Notes under the pieces: generated by a model
What the model was told of the DNA's origin: nothing
The model's database searches: none
Seen by the model: only the letters and a program-made list of their open reading frames with translations
Assembly (NCBI GenBank): GCA_016617855.1
Contig: JAECUM010001821.1
Location: 62,001 to 126,000 of the forward strand
DNA: 64,000 nt
Source: Megalonaias nervosa
Taxonomy: Eukaryota > Mollusca > Bivalvia > Unionida > Unionidae
Direction of reading: 5' to 3'
Translations under genes and position numbers: made by a program
Part shown: positions 27,166 through 37,411 of the stretch, in pieces
Layout of the letters: each line of letters opens with the position of its first letter
Numbering within the stretch: the first letter of the stretch is position 1

Positions 27166-27419
27166 TGAGAGGCCCTAATGGGCCTGGTCTTGCTCATGTG
27201 GCTTACACAACATAGCATTTGCCCATATTACTACGAAGGTTTGTGTAATATTGTACAAACACGGCCTTTTTATACTATCTCCAAACATTATAACATGTTG
27301 ATTTTTAATTTTTTACTATATCCTTATCAAAGGTCTTTCTATAGCTAATGCTTAAATACTATACAGACTCAAAGTCATCCAAAATCGTAATGGTATAAAC
27401 TCATTTACTATTTTTTGTA

Positions 27420-28002
27420 GGTCTTGAATGAGAAATATAGCCGCTTATATCGAAACTGGGGACAAACTTAGCCCATCGGATGAAAGGCATATCATTAATA
27501 TGCGCAGATCTCATTTATTATATAAACCTGTCTACGACAGTGATAAGCATTATTCTTCTAAAGAGAAATTATTACCGAGATGGAGCAAAATCTGATTGGA
27601 ATTAATTCTTCATAGTACAGAGAAGCTTAGCCAGTAAGATTCATGATTACCTCATTAATATGAGTAGATATTGTTCATAATTACACTCATTCAGCACCTT
27701 GATAATATAAGACTATTTAACAAACCTGCTAAAATCTGATAAAATATTTTTAAAAATTTTGTTGACAAACTCAGTGAATGACATAGACGGTCAGCTTATT
27801 AATATGTATGAAATTCAGTCATGATCACACTCGACCAAGTTCTTGATGACATGCCTTTTTACCAAGTTTGATCAGAAACCTATTTTAAAAAATTTATAGA
27901 GTTGTAAAATAAACAACTCTGCCAATCAAATGCAAGATCACCTCATAAATAGGCATTGGTCTTGCTCGTAATAAAACTTGTGTCACATCTTGGCTACACT
28001 AG
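27420..28002. repeat. Long-period satellite D, part 1
   Basis: Units of about 150 bp share AAGCTCAGCCAGT, GATCACCTCATTAATATG, ATTGCTCATAATAAAAC and CTTGATGATAC. The array is interrupted at about 28003 by an LTR-like insertion and resumes at about 29425. Confidence 0.7.
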
Positions 28003-29415
28003 TGTCACGGAATTGTATAAATCCATTTATTTATTAAATACATGTACTAAGGTTTCGTTTCTTGTGTACAACGATACCCGAGGGTGATTTACGTATATTG
28101 TACATTATTTCGAAACAGTGAGTTCGGTTCATCCTATGTCGCACGTGCGAAGTGCTTTCGATATGAAGAACCGAATTTTTCCAGCGCACAGGCGATGTAA
28201 GCTACATCGTCTGTGTATAAATGCCTCACCGTAAGACGATATCTTCACATTACGGAACTTCTTGTCAGTAATTAGGCAGTCTACTTAGGGACTTGCACAT
28301 CTTCAGCTGGAGAGGTATGTATATTATTTCTCATGTATATTGTAAGTTATAGATATTGTACGTACAACCACGCTTATTTGTGTATGTTTTCAATGTAGCT
28401 TTGGCTTGCGTAGTATAACGCAAATATTTTCTATCCTTGTTTTGTGACTAGCAAGAGATTTATATTAGCAATATAAAGTTGCATTTTATTAAGAAACGTT
28501 TAGTACCATAGGAATCTTATCGGACACAGGTTCACTTCTGAACCTGTTTTGTAATGTTGTACCGATAATGTAATTTGTATAACTTACCGTATCTAACGTC
28601 ATTACGTGTTATCGTATTTGCCCGTGTCATGTATAGTACACGGTGTTAGATATATTTTCAGCTGATCAGAGTGAACATAGCAGCTGTAGAGCTGATGAGT
28701 GGTCCATGCTCATTGTAGTCAACGTGGTACCAGCTGCAGAGCAAACCATATAAGTTGACCATAGCAGCTGTAAAGCTGAATGAAGTGTTGCTGGTCGAGT
28801 AGCAGGTGATCGGGCATTGCTGACTGGATTGGTAGGCGCTGATTGCTTGATTGACCAAGGAAATGAATGGTGGTCGGTGGCTACCTATAATGATGCTTGC
28901 TTGATTGACCAGTGTAACTGGTAGCCATGTGTGATATTGACGAAGTGTTGTTACTCCATGCATGTAATCTTTTAGCCGTGGGCTAATTTTGGGGTTTGTT
29001 ATAACCATTGTTTTGGGAGTGTAAAGATATTTTTGTACGATATTTATATGTCCAATCAATTCATCATTTTACTATTTGAGTAAAAAAATGTCTAATTTTT
29101 CACTAGTTGAGTGAATACATCATTTTTACTATTTGAGTAAAACACCCATTCTTTTCATCGTGTGAAATTATTGTGAATTGTTCACCTTTGTCCTTGTACT
29201 GTGCAAGGTCATTTATTTGTATTTATATTTGTTGCATTTTTAGGTTCGTGCGGATTATGTTAATTTGTCCAATATTTGGATCTTATACACGCACGTATTA
29301 ATCAATATTCTTTTCTCATTCAAGTCGTACATCAATAAACATTGTATTTGTATCACCATAACAAATGTTCTGTTGTAAATCCGAAATCCCAACTCGGTTA
29401 TCTTGTTACGGTCTG
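28003..29415 (+). mobile_element. Probable solo LTR (Ty3/Gypsy-like), about 1.4 kb
   Basis: A CpG-bearing block begins TGTCACGGAATTG and ends near TCTTGTTAC, which are near-complementary ends typical of LTRs (TGTNACGG ... TTGTTAC). It has a TATA-like TGTATAAATG at about 28216 and an AATAAA at about 29334 near the right end. It splits satellite D. No gag or pol is present, so a solo LTR is inferred. No target duplication is clear, and the right end may be off by several bases. The 133-codon minus frame inside (28658-29059) spans internal repeats and is not called. Confidence 0.45.
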
Positions 29416-29424
29416 TATTTCGGA

Positions 29425-29700
29425 GCCTAATTTAGTAAAGAGTCACTAAAGTGGTAAGAAGCTCAGCCAGTCATCTCCAAGATCACTTCATTAATAAGGG
29501 TAAATATTGCTCATAATAAAATGATATATATCTTGATGATACAAGTATATGTATCAAATCTGATGTCAGAAAAACATGATGGGAAATGAGTCGCTAAAGT
29601 GTTGACAATGCAGAACAAGCTCATTAGTAGTTTAGTTAAATATGTATTTATTGCCAAGACCAATTATGTATACAAGCCATATTGGAGAAAATTTGTTTAA
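29425..29700. repeat. Long-period satellite D, part 2
   Basis: Continues the array at 27420-28002: AAGCTCAGCCAGTCATCTCC, ATCACTTCATTAATAAGG, ATTGCTCATAATAAAATG and TTGATGATACAAG. Confidence 0.65.
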
Positions 29701-31250
29701 ACTTAAAAATTTGTCTCCAACATAAATTTAATTAATGAGCATGCGGGCAAGGGTTGTGGCAAAACAACATGACAGGTGACGTACATGTATGTAATGTGAC
29801 AATTTTGACTGGACGTAAAGAGAGCAGAATGTAATATATATTTGTAATCTTTTGTGGTATTACACATTTCTGTACATGCTTTTGTAGCAGAATGTTTTGT
29901 TCTGTTGTGCAAAGTCGTTGCCAGATTCAATTTTAAGTAAAATCATTGTCTGTAAAAAAAAAACTTGCGTTGTTAAAGCATCTGCATTCAAAACGAAAAT
30001 GTTAGTTTTCTGTTGGAAACTTTCCGCTCAGTAATTTCTTTTTTGAAGGTTGGTGTAGATGAATGGTTTCTCGTGGATTGTAATAGGTTGTGGATTGTAA
30101 TAGGTTGTTCCTTAAGGGTTGGTATATTTGATTTAAACAAAAATAACATAGGTTCTACATTTGATATTGAATAATATTATAATTTCTCAGATTATAAGAC
30201 ACCTCTTGACCAAGGTGGAAGTAAATCAGTTATGTAATGCGGAGAATAATTTTTGATAATTTTTATAAAGCTACAAATATTTTTTGTTTCGCCTATCTGC
30301 GATTAGTAGACCGTCTAATTTCCATGTCGCAACCCCTCTACAGTATTAGAAAGGTGGACATCTTAATGTTTAATGACTCACGAGTCCAGTCAGCAATGCC
30401 GGCAGCCTATATACATGAGCAACTCGAGGTAAAATATATAACAATTTAATCAATATGAATAATAAATAAAACTATAGAAGTATTTTCTGGATATAAATCT
30501 AACAATTACACTTCACTCTTAAATTAACACATTAATTTGGCCTGTTAACAATGCTTTCTTAATTGCATCATATGAGAATTAACGTCCTAATGTGAGAGTC
30601 TCCTTTTAGTGAGTAGTCCCTTGTACTCAACTGCATTAGTTCTTCCATTCGCCTTCCTCCTGCATCATTCCTGTGCCGCTCCTTATACTATTTCTCCTTC
30701 TCCTGCACCTCTCCTGTACTACTTGTACTTCCTCCTTCCCTCTCTTGGGAGTTCAGTGCCGTCTCTTGCGGGCTCATTGGGAGCTTCTGTAGAAGCTTTC
30801 TGTTCTTTCCCAGTTCAATTCCTCTTCGCCGTTTTTACGAGTCTCTCGCTCGGAGTGGTCTTTTCCGCTAGAATTCTTTCTGATACTTCATTTTATCATC
30901 CGTACTTCCCAAACGTCAGGAAACCACTGATTAATTTGACACAGGTATGGCTTGATATTTCACTGTCCTCTTTTCTGTCTGCGACCTTAACTCCTCCTAC
31001 TGGTAGTTTAAAATTCCTATAATTCCGACTGGCTGCTACGTCTCTTTTGATGGTCGGCGGCGCTTAGGTCCAAATCTTCTCACATGTAGCTGTGAACGCA
31101 AAATCTGGCCTTCTTAGGGATGCAAAGAGCATAATCCTTTTTGAAGCACTAGCCGACTCGACGGTCTAATTACTGAATAAACACATAACCGGCCATCTGT
31201 TAGCATCACATCCTTTAGCCGACTGTCAAAAACCTTAAGTAACCCTTAGC
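29700..31250. other. Intergenic; pyrimidine-rich block, no gene called
   Basis: A C/T-rich stretch (30600-31025) gives a 137-codon + frame with a hydrophobic, Ser/Pro/Leu-rich product and no family match. Without splice or homology support I leave it uncalled. The last part may belong to the degraded LINE that follows. Confidence 0.35.
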
Positions 31251-31559
31251 CAGCAAGAAAGTTGCCTCACATTCTTGATAATCTGCTTCTCTGCTTGCAA
31301 ATTTTGGTAGTTCAATACTAATGTAGCTTTTATAAAGTTTGTCGGAATCTGAATTAGTACAGGAAGACTAACTTTCAGATGTATATTCCGCAATTGGGAA
31401 AATGTAGGTTTTTGTTATTCAGATTGTTTTCATAACTGGTATTTGAACTTCACTTTTCCAATACGCATAGATACAAAATTAATCAATTTGGTTACTCCAA
31501 TGACCGTTGAAGGATAAAATAATTTCCAGAAGTCGATATAACTAAACGAATCTTTTCAC

Positions 31560-32320
31560 CTGAAACTTCAAGGTCGGGTATATATTCAGGTTTACCTTTT
31601 ACAGGAAAGGTCGCACTCTGTTTGGGATGGATTAAAAATTAACAAGTCATAAATTTGCCAAATCCGATTAGTTGTGAAGATCATTGTTTAATACAATCGG
31701 AATGAAAAGTGGACAAGACGATATGCATTGTAAATAGAAATCGTCTGCAAATAATCAATCTGGTGGCTTTAAATTTTGGGCTATGTCGTTAATGTATACG
31801 AGAAAAAGGATGGTGCCTAAAACTGATCCCTGAAGTACACCCCGTAGTGAGTCGTCCAAGGTTTGAGAATTCGTTACTTACCATAACTCTTTTTGAGTCG
31901 TGTTATCGATTACGTTAATTTCATAAATTTTCAAATGAAGTATTAATCATCTACGCCACACTAGCAAAGGCTTTCGGTATGTTACAATATAATTTACTGA
32001 TATCTCATTTAGGTTAATTGCATTGGAGATGTATTGATAGATAGCCATGAACTGATATGTGAAAGAATGACCAGGTATAAAACCAGATTGATATTTGTAA
32101 AGAAAATCATTTAAGTGCAAATAATTAAGATACATTTAAAAAATGTTATTCAAAAGATATATCCGTCGGTACTTGGACGAAAATCTATTTGTCGTCTTTC
32201 TTGAATACTGGCACCACATCGGCCACCACATCGGCCATTTTCCACGGATGATAACATTTTCGTAAATTTGACGACTTAAAAGTAGCGCCAACGGGTTGCA
32301 AGCTGAAAGTTTCGTTTTTT
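31560..32320 (-). pseudogene. Degraded LINE reverse transcriptase (CR1/Jockey-like clade)
   Basis: On the minus strand several non-LTR reverse transcriptase blocks appear in the right order but in different frames. These are a fingers segment with VVPVFKK near 32200, QSGFIPGHSFT near 32080, DDSLRGVLQGSVLG followed by an L-V-Y-I-N-D-I core near 31780-31850, and an FADD catalytic box near 31745. The section between QSGF and LQGSVLG is shorter than usual and carries stops, and the downstream thumb region has several stops. It ends about 500 bp left of the Maverick. The clade assignment is from general motif appearance only. Confidence 0.7.
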
Positions 32321-32834
32321 AAATATGAGATACAACTCGTTTTTGGGATCGTCCATAAAGGAGATCGAGCAAAAACAATTTATTAAGTTTGCTTTTTCAA
32401 AATTTGAATGAACTAGTTCTGAATCATTCATATGGAGGCGAGGAATTGTTGATGATCCAGCATGTTCTTTCGTACTAATTTGATCGGGTTAAAATCAATC
32501 TTTGGATTAGATGTTTTATGTTACGAGCGGCCGCTTTCGAAAAAAAAAAAATTCATGCTTCTTGTTTAAATCAATTTTTCTATTTCTTTGCTTTTTAAAT
32601 CTTGATATGCGATGAATGCTGCTTGTTTCTAAAACTTGTTCACCGTCTGCCTTTTATTTTTAATTTTTCATTTTAAATTGGAGTTTAACCATATTTTGTC
32701 CCATGGCTTAATTGTAACAAATTGAGAGAGAATGCACTGCTAAGAAAACGAATTTATTATATTTTAAAACAATTCGCACATTTTTTTCGATGACTTTTCA
32801 TGAATTAAAGGGTTCATTGGAAATGGAACAGGTA

Positions 32835-32893
32835 GGGTGACGTCACGGTACTGGACACTTGCAACAATGTAGCAAGTACCGTGACGTCATGCC
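32835..32893. promoter_or_regulatory. Terminal hairpin with two CREB/ATF palindromes (left)
   Basis: TGACGTCACGGTACT and its exact reverse-complement AGTACCGTGACGTCA are separated by about 20 bases, so the end of the element can fold into a long hairpin. Each arm contains the perfect cAMP-response-element palindrome TGACGTCA (32838-32845 and 32882-32889). The inner spacer also pairs (ACTTGC with GCAAGT). Role in replication-end structure or transcription is inferred. Confidence 0.7.
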
Positions 32894-33202
32894 ACCTGTT
32901 TCATTTCTATACAATGTTTTATGCATTTGCGTTCATGTCTGTGGATAGTAGATATAGTATGTTTTATGCGTTCGCGTTCGTGTCTGTGGAATGTATAGTA
33001 TGTTTATGCATTCGCGTTCGTGTCACCTGTTTCATTTCTATACAATGTTTTATGCATTCGCGTTCGTGTCAGTGGATGGTATAGTATGTTTTATGCATTC
33101 GCGTTCGTATCACCCGTTTCATTTCTATACAATGTTTTATGCATTCGCGTTCGTGTCTGTGGATAGTATAGTATGTTTTATGCATTCGCGTACGTTTCCA
33201 TA

Positions 33203-33220
33203 GATTGATGAACATCAATC
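33203..33220. repeat. Short perfect hairpin in left TIR
   Basis: GATTGATG-AA-CATCAATC, an 8-bp stem with a 2-base spacer. The same palindrome is kept in the right TIR at 46388-46405. Confidence 0.7.
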
Positions 33221-33362
33221 CATCCTACCCAAATCATACAACCGACTAAAAAAATTTTAGGTAAGAGAATAATGTTTTTAGGAGTTAAGCATAAATTATA
33301 CAACTAAAAAAAAATTTTTAGCCGAGAAAGAATAAATCTTTTCGAGGCAGTGGAGTGGCTCT

Positions 33363-33835
33363 GAACTTACTATCCACCATACCATACTTACTATCCACAC
33401 AAACGTACGGAACGCATGAAAACACACCATGCTTACTATCCACACAAACGTACGGGAACGCATAAAACACACCACATATACTATCCACACAAAGGAACGC
33501 GAACGCATAAAACACACCATACATACTATCCACACAAACGAAGGAAGAGAAGAAAAACATACCCATATCTACTTTCCACATAAACGGACGCGAACGCATA
33601 TAACACACACTATACTATCCACACAAACGGGAAGAGAATTAAAAAATACACCACATATACTATCCACACAAACGGACGCGAACGCATAAAACACACCATA
33701 CATACTATCCACACAAACGTACGCGAACGCATATAACACACACTATACTATTGACACAAACGGGAAGAGAAGAAAAACACACCCATATCTACTATCACAC
33801 AAACGTACGCGAACGCAAACACACACACACACACA
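33363..33835. repeat. Inverted expansion of TIR tandem units
   Basis: About ten units near ACTATCCACACAAACG, TACGCGAACGCATAAAACAC repeat head to tail. They are the reverse-complement of the 40-bp unit in the left TIR (TTTATGCGTTCGCG, GTGTGGATAGT). The array sits just inside the left TIR and is absent at the right end. ORFs on both strands here are repeat translations. Confidence 0.85.
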
Positions 33836-33927
33836 CAACAGTAAAGGAGTGAGTGTTTATAGTCACACTATTCTACATTCACACGAATTGGCAACTTGAA
33901 TAGTGTTTCTTTTCTAGAGATCTGGTT

Positions 33928-33943
33928 AGCCCTGAGAAGGGCT
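33928..33943 (-). terminator. Histone-type 3' stem-loop after the leftmost gene
   Basis: On the minus strand the RNA reads AGCCCU-UCUC-AGGGCU, a 6-bp stem with a 4-nt loop, flanked 5' by AAAAAC and 3' by AACCAGA. A purine box GAAAAGAAA starts 13 nt after the stem (about 33906-33914). The stem starts about 33 nt after the terminal TAA of the preceding gene (33977-33979). Spacing, stem length, flanks and downstream box all follow metazoan replication-dependent histone mRNAs, which are cleaved a few bases after the hairpin using SLBP and U7 snRNP. The loop UCUC deviates slightly from the usual UUUC. Confidence 0.55.
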
Positions 33944-33976
33944 GTTTTTGTTGACGGGGAGTGATGGCAATCTTTT

Positions 33977-34466
33977 TTACTGTCTAAGATTGCGTCCTCG
34001 TCTGGCGGCATGCTTTCCTACAGGATAAGGCCTTCTTCTGCGGAAAGTGAAAGAGAACTCTTTGGTGTCCACACGACAGTCAACAAAACCTCTGTCTGGT
34101 TCTTGCTGCTGCTGCTGCTGCTGTTGTTACTGTTCTCTCTGCTTCTGAAGTCTGTACTTCTCTGTCCATTCTTCTTGTTCTTTCTTGATTTCTTCTCTGA
34201 ACACCTCTTCTAACAGGTCTTGGGCTATTGCTAAAATCCTGACATTTTCTATCTCTTCAGGCTTCGGTATCAGGTTTAGCCTGACATGATGTAAATTGAC
34301 GTAAGCTTCGTTCAGCTTGGCTAGTCTGGAAGGCATATTCATAGGTAGACGAGTCAACCATGGATGGCCAGACTGGAGACTGCATCGCTTTATATGGTTC
34401 AAACGCGGACGCGATAGAAAACATCCCTACTGGATTTTTGTTGAGTCGGAACGCTATATAGCTCAT
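33977..34466 (-). pseudogene. Leftmost Maverick gene: Gln-rich protein, broken
   Basis: Minus-strand reading starts at an ATG at 34464-34466. A first frame (34466 to about 34330) and a second (about 34360 to 34127) overlap, implying a frameshift between about 34310 and 34360. The second frame carries an acidic/basic helical segment (about EEVFREEIKKEQEEW) and runs into a Gln tract where one codon is TAA (34127-34129). The same frame resumes past the tract with an Arg-rich tail and ends at TAA 33977-33979. The helical, basic character would suit a virion-associated protein, but I do not recognise the family. It is followed by the histone-type stem-loop at 33928. Confidence 0.55.
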
Positions 34467-34558
34467 GTCTTGGTGAGGGATAGAGAGAAGTCCAAGAACA
34501 TATATTCAGTGTTTCTTGGAAAACAAACGACAGACATTTTTTTCAAGACACAATATTT

Positions 34559-34564
34559 TTTATT
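34559..34564 (-). terminator. AATAAA polyadenylation signal after the protease
   Basis: AATAAA on the minus strand lies 39 nt after the protease stop codon, a normal distance for an mRNA with a conventional poly(A) end. Confidence 0.45.
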
Positions 34565-34602
34565 CAACAAACAACTAACAAGTAACAATAATATCAAACA
34601 AA

Positions 34603-35161
34603 TTATTTTTGACAAGGTTGACAACGTTGTGACGTTAAATTAGATTTCCACTGATGGAAGTCATGAGGCCATTGATGTACACTACGTTTCCTAGCTAAAG
34701 ACAAAAGATAACCAGAATGGTCACAAAACCATCGATCTACTTTCTCATTGTTTCTAAAAGAGTGACGATCAAAATAAGTCACTAAATGTTCTAACGGATA
34801 TCCAAGACTGCGTTGATGAAGAAAATACACACAATATTGTCCACACACCATGTAATCTGTGCCTTGCAATTTCACATTATTGAATCGTGTCGTCTGGGCA
34901 TATCTTCTCATAAAGTCAATGATACCGTCTTCCAAAGAGGGTAATTCATACGAATCAAAATACTCCACACAATCCTTATTAGGGAAGTAAACGGCTACCC
35001 AGTGTGTTCCTGGGAGATGAGTGTCGTCCGTGTTGATGACATAAGCTTGATGGTCTTGAGGTTTGCGATGAGGTAGTTCATCTTTTAACGCACACGACTG
35101 GATTCCAAGAAGCAGTGTACGAACTGTTATTCAAAAATTAATAAAGTTCCCAGGTATCCAT
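34603..35161 (-). pseudogene. Adenain-like maturation protease (Ulp1-type cysteine protease), broken
   Basis: Processes capsid proteins during particle maturation in adenoviruses and, by homology, Polintons. On the minus strand the conserved order is visible: an N-terminal ELP-type segment (about 35085), the catalytic His in GTHWVAVYF (about 35005), the acidic residue in EYFDSYE (about 34960), the oxyanion Gln and nucleophile Cys in CGQYCVYFL (about 34845). The C-terminal third is about 80 residues. The start is taken as the ATG at 35159-35161. A TAA follows after seven codons (35138-35140) and the homologous frame is then entered by a frameshift before about 35113. From 35110 on the frame is open to its stop at 34603. 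It sits between the Cys/His protein and the Gln-rich gene. Confidence 0.8.
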
Positions 35162-35181
35162 TTTTTGTTTTGTTGTTTTTT

Positions 35182-35685
35182 TCACAGGTAATGATAAGTC
35201 ATCAATTCAATTCTGACTTTTTGTTTGAAAATCTCTGACAAGTAACCGTTTCTTCGCCTTGTCTTCCAGCTCTGGGCTAAGAGAGCTTCGATGCGATAGA
35301 TTTCCAGAGTAGTCAATGCAGGGCAGGAATGATCACGCAAGCCTTTATACCACTCATGCAGCACTGCTTCTTCCGAGATGAGACTCCAAGCGTCGTCCAG
35401 ATACTCGTCCAATTTTTCTTCTTGATTCATCATCATACATTTATCGTGTTGAATTTGACTGGGATGATCGTTTTGACATCCATAACAATATTTCTTACTC
35501 AATTTCGTAATTTTATCCGCCAGGTGTTTAGCAAAACAGGACACTAAATGTTGTTCTTGCTCTGGCCATCTGGACGTGACCACTACGTCCTCTTTGTCTT
35601 GGTCTTGGGGTTCTGTTTTCACGCTATCCTCCCATTCCATTTCCAAAGATTCTCTACCGTTCAAAGAGGGATAAGTGTCTTCCAT
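35182..35685 (-). CDS. Cys/His-motif protein of the Maverick, intact
   Basis: 167 residues, intact, starting five bases after the major capsid protein stop. The first 35 residues are acidic (EMEWEDSVKTEPQDQDKED). The centre has CYGCQNDHPSQIQHDKC (residues about 66-83), a possible zinc site made of C-x2-C and H/C residues. The C-terminal half is helical and more basic. From memory, proteins with a C-x2-C...DHPSQ...H-C segment recur in invertebrate Mavericks, but I know no assigned function. Position next to capsid and protease genes suggests a role late in infection or in the particle. Confidence 0.75.
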   Translation of the reverse strand: MEDTYPSLNGRESLEMEWEDSVKTEPQDQDKEDVVVTSRWPEQEQHLVSCFAKHLADKITKLSKKYCYGCQNDHPSQIQHDKCMMMNQEEKLDEYLDDAWSLISEEAVLHEWYKGLRDHSCPALTTLEIYRIEALLAQSWKTRRRNGYLSEIFKQKVRIELMTYHYL

Positions 35686-35690
35686 AGTTT

Positions 35691-36935
35691 CTAATAGTCT
35701 AGAATGATTTCTCTGAAACTGTTGATTTCGATGGTATTATCGAATTCGGTATACAAGATGACGTTGACCGTGTCGGCGAGAGCTTCTGCAAACTGAAGTT
35801 CCACACGCAGTTGATCGGATTTTATAGGGTAGAAATGTCCCTCGTCGCTGCCTTGGTCTGGAGTGAAATCAAAGGCCCACAAAGTGTAACCTCCTACATA
35901 ATCTTCGTGAGAAATACCGTGACTGGTGTTGGTTCCTCGTTGTCCGGTAGCTTCGTACAGGGACAAGTACGGTCTCAAGTAATTCTTCTGTGCAAAGTTA
36001 GGTTCGAAGGGCCTGGTACACAAGGTCTTGCCATCTCGACTGACTTCGATCTTGGACACTCTGTAGTGCTTAAACTGGAAAGGATTTTGATCGTGGGCTC
36101 CGTTGAGGGCTGCATTACTGACGATGCCAACGAATAAACGTTTGGGTAACTGTCCTTGGAACAGATGATCTTTGATCTTGGATCGGAGTCCAGCAGCAAT
36201 GGTGAACGTTTTCACTTTTACACGTAGTATCGGATACTTGGCGGTCGTTCTGCTCAATGTGTGACTGATGTCGTTTCCCGCTTTAGGTAACACTTCTACG
36301 CGACGCACGTAAAGTCTGGCTTCTTGGATGATGGTTTTGTACTCGTTGGCATGAGACATCAAATGGAAAGCGACACTGCTGAGATTTAATCTCAGGCGAA
36401 TATCCACTCCGTTGAGCAAATACTTGTCTTGCAACCACATGTCCAATTGCAAACGATCCATCAGTTCTAAACTACGACCTTGCAGGATTTTCTTTCGACG
36501 GTCGTTAAAGTCTACATTGTGAGGATTGTCATCAGCTGTCAGGGCTGTGTCGTTAAACGTGTCCTCACCTGCGGTGTCAGGTTTCCATACCACGCAAGCA
36601 CCCAGATGAGTGTTCTTGGCCTCTTTTCCGTACGTCAAGAAATTTTCCAGGTACGCTCGGTAAGGGTAAGTATCCATGCTACTGCTGACCAGTTTGTTAT
36701 TCAAGTACAAATCCACTTCGCAGAACAAGGAATGCATGAAATTGTTGACGGGAGCTACTCTGGTATCGGCTCCCGGATTGGTGTTGTCCGTTTTGATCAC
36801 TTTCAGTTTCAGATCGATGTAATCTTCGGGTTGTCCATTAATTTCAATCTCGATGGGAGCTGAATCCGTCAAAGAGAAGACGGGATGAAATTCGACCCAT
36901 TGGGATTCTTGCATCGTCATCATGGTGGGTGGCAT
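35691..36935 (-). CDS. MCP: Major capsid protein (hexon-like double jelly-roll)
   Basis: 414 residues open from the internal Met at 36933-36935. Features typical of Polinton/adintovirus major capsid proteins are LTDSAPIEIEI near the N-terminus (about residues 21-31), the CEVDLYLNNKLV strand (about 72-83), YPYRAYLENFLTYG (about 90-103), a central strand-rich region, and an aromatic C-terminal jelly-roll ending in ILDY. The protein would form trimeric capsomers. Homologous sequence continues upstream of this Met, back to an ATG pair at 36984-36989, but a TGA at 36978-36980 interrupts it two or three codons in. The first dozen or so residues are therefore lost unless translation starts downstream. 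No other break is seen, making this the best-preserved large gene. Confidence 0.93.
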   Translation of the reverse strand: MPPTMMTMQESQWVEFHPVFSLTDSAPIEIEINGQPEDYIDLKLKVIKTDNTNPGADTRVAPVNNFMHSLFCEVDLYLNNKLVSSSMDTYPYRAYLENFLTYGKEAKNTHLGACVVWKPDTAGEDTFNDTALTADDNPHNVDFNDRRKKILQGRSLELMDRLQLDMWLQDKYLLNGVDIRLRLNLSSVAFHLMSHANEYKTIIQEARLYVRRVEVLPKAGNDISHTLSRTTAKYPILRVKVKTFTIAAGLRSKIKDHLFQGQLPKRLFVGIVSNAALNGAHDQNPFQFKHYRVSKIEVSRDGKTLCTRPFEPNFAQKNYLRPYLSLYEATGQRGTNTSHGISHEDYVGGYTLWAFDFTPDQGSDEGHFYPIKSDQLRVELQFAEALADTVNVILYTEFDNTIEINSFREIILDY

Positions 36936-37000
36936 GGCAAACAGATCCAGTTCCGACTTGGAACAAGCGCAAGACTCTCAGTGCATCATTTTCTTTTTTT

Positions 37001-37411
37001 TTAATAATGAAAAACGTCTAACTCTCGGACGGTTTTTCTTTTCTTAGTCTTTCTAGCTCTAGGGGTGTGAAGTCCTCTCAAGGGGTGTTTTCGTCGTCTT
37101 TTTCTGCCTTGTCCTTGCTGTGGTGTCAGGGAAGCAGGAATGCCTGACTCGGAATCGCCCAGGGCATTTATAGGAGTTTCTTGTCGGCCCAAAATGTCTT
37201 TGCCCGTTCGAAGCAAGACATTTTTGCCTGCTCTCAAGAAAGCTTCTTTAGGATTTTGTTTGTCAATGATGACATTTTGGAGAAATTCTTTACCTTGCGT
37301 CAACGCGGCATCTTTCAAGGCGTGCAATCCCCGTGTTACCATCGGTTTCAAAACGGGAGCCACCGAACGAAAGGCTGATTTTAACATATCTCCTAAACCA
37401 TGTCCTCAAAT
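37001..37411 (-). CDS. Basic core/minor virion protein (PX-like), N-terminus at a deletion
   Basis: Open for 128 codons from Met 37385-37387; the frame extends a few codons upstream through a Gly/Leu-rich GHGLGD-type start. The N-terminal 60 residues are helical and mildly hydrophobic (SAFRSVAPVLKPMV), the centre has KNVLLRTGKDILGRQ, and the C-terminus is strongly basic (GQGRKRRRKHPLRG, RKTKKRKTV). This resembles the adenovirus pX/pVI-like minor proteins annotated in Polintons next to the capsid genes. It lies 12 nt from the capsid protein's upstream ATG pair. Its original start codon appears to have been removed with the penton C-terminus. Confidence 0.6.

Larger units (their letters stand above)
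32822..33362 (+). repeat. Left terminal inverted repeat of the Maverick
   Basis: Pairs with 46235-46696 in reverse-complement. The outer about 85 bases are identical. The middle part holds tandem units with TTTATGCATTCGCGTTCG and GTGTCTGTGGATAGTATAG, one or two copies more than on the right. The inner part (CCATAGATTGATGAACATC to CTTTTCGAGG) matches at roughly 90 percent by eye. The relationship fades after the CTTTTCGAGG block at about 33339-33362. Confidence 0.92.

Noticed and set aside
28658..29059. 133-codon minus frame
   Set aside because: Lies inside the probable solo LTR over imperfect internal repeats; no retroelement protein similarity.
30609..31022. 137-codon + frame, Ser/Pro/Leu-rich
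   Set aside because: Comes from a C/T-rich block; no recognisable family, signal or splice context.
33318..33689. Several open frames on both strands near the left TIR
   Set aside because: Translations of the 40-bp tandem unit.
35811..36863. + strand open frames of 108 and 127 codons
   Set aside because: Antisense shadows of the major capsid gene.
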